Of a stretch of DNA of 12,488 nt, positions 12,408 through 12,488 are shown piece after piece. Numbering within the stretch: the stretch's first letter is position 1; each line of letters opens with the position of its first letter. The translations under genes were made by a program, and so were the position numbers. A model generated the notes under the pieces. The model saw only the letters and a program-made list of their open reading frames with translations, had not been told where the DNA came from and searched no databases. This stretch comes from CALKCV01 sp964609515. GTDB lineage: Bacteria > Cyanobacteriota > Cyanobacteriia > Cyanobacteriales > Microcoleaceae. The stretch spans positions 1 through 12,488 of the forward strand of contig CAZSTZ010000213.1 in NCBI GenBank assembly GCA_964609515.1, in the 5' to 3' direction.

Positions 12408-12428
12408 TCAATTGTCAATTGTTAATTG
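12408..12428. repeat. Heptamer repeat TCAATTG, three copies
   Basis: TCAATTG, TCAATTG and TTAATTG in tandem, between the palindrome and the right-edge repeat. Confidence 0.7.
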
Positions 12429-12454
12429 TTCGGTGAAAGCCAGAAAAGTAGAAA

Positions 12455-12488
12455 AGTAGGTAGGGCGCGCGTGAAACGAAACCCAACA
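12455..12488. repeat. GTGAAACGAAACCCAACA repeat cut by the window edge
   Basis: Resembles the repeat at 8475-8510 (both have a GTAGG start, GTGAAACG centre and CCCAACA end), with the left arm changed to GTAGGGCGCGC. It is truncated by the end of the window. Confidence 0.5.

Overview
The window looks like chromosomal DNA of a cyanobacterium, most likely a filamentous Oscillatoriales/Microcoleus-type organism. About a dozen HIP1 octamers (GCGATCGC) are scattered through genes and spacers. The spacers are full of heptanucleotide tandem repeats and of a palindrome built on AGAAACCCGGTTTCT. One gene encodes a pentapeptide protein of the thylakoid-lumen type. Genus assignment is an inference; no rRNA, tRNA or CRISPR array is visible.

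Layout. Positions 1-102 may hold the 3' tail of a plus-strand gene cut by the window edge. A minus-strand block from about 6100 down to 295 carries a DUF167 protein, a DUF502 membrane protein, nusB, ftsY, a GAF/SpoIIE-type phosphatase and an overlapping 66-residue membrane protein. DUF502-nusB-ftsY are closely spaced and may form one operon. A 526-bp spacer separates ftsY from the phosphatase pair. dnaG (primase) follows on the plus strand. Its 3' flank is a 450-bp repeat-rich spacer that leads into a small gene graveyard: the 5' part of a Uma2-type nuclease gene abutting, in opposite orientation, the 3' part of a hicB antitoxin gene. After that come a pentapeptide-repeat protein (minus), a YraN/UPF0102 protein (plus), an unrecognised 129-residue protein (minus) and queA (plus).

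The intact genes are mostly housekeeping: replication priming (DnaG), transcription antitermination and rRNA synthesis (NusB), co-translational membrane targeting (FtsY), tRNA queuosine modification (QueA), and one signalling phosphatase. No complete undescribed multi-gene system is visible.

The unusual biology lies in small repeats. A 31-bp partly palindromic element occurs twice, in the same reading frame, inside dnaG, adding an ANSST-containing decapeptide at two places. Two related MITE-like elements with TATAGCA/TGCTATA ends bracket dnaG; their cores hold different heptamer arrays. Heptamer arrays of at least seven different sequences occupy most spacers. A palindrome family recurs in at least five spacers, including one copy whose variant base is matched in the opposite arm.
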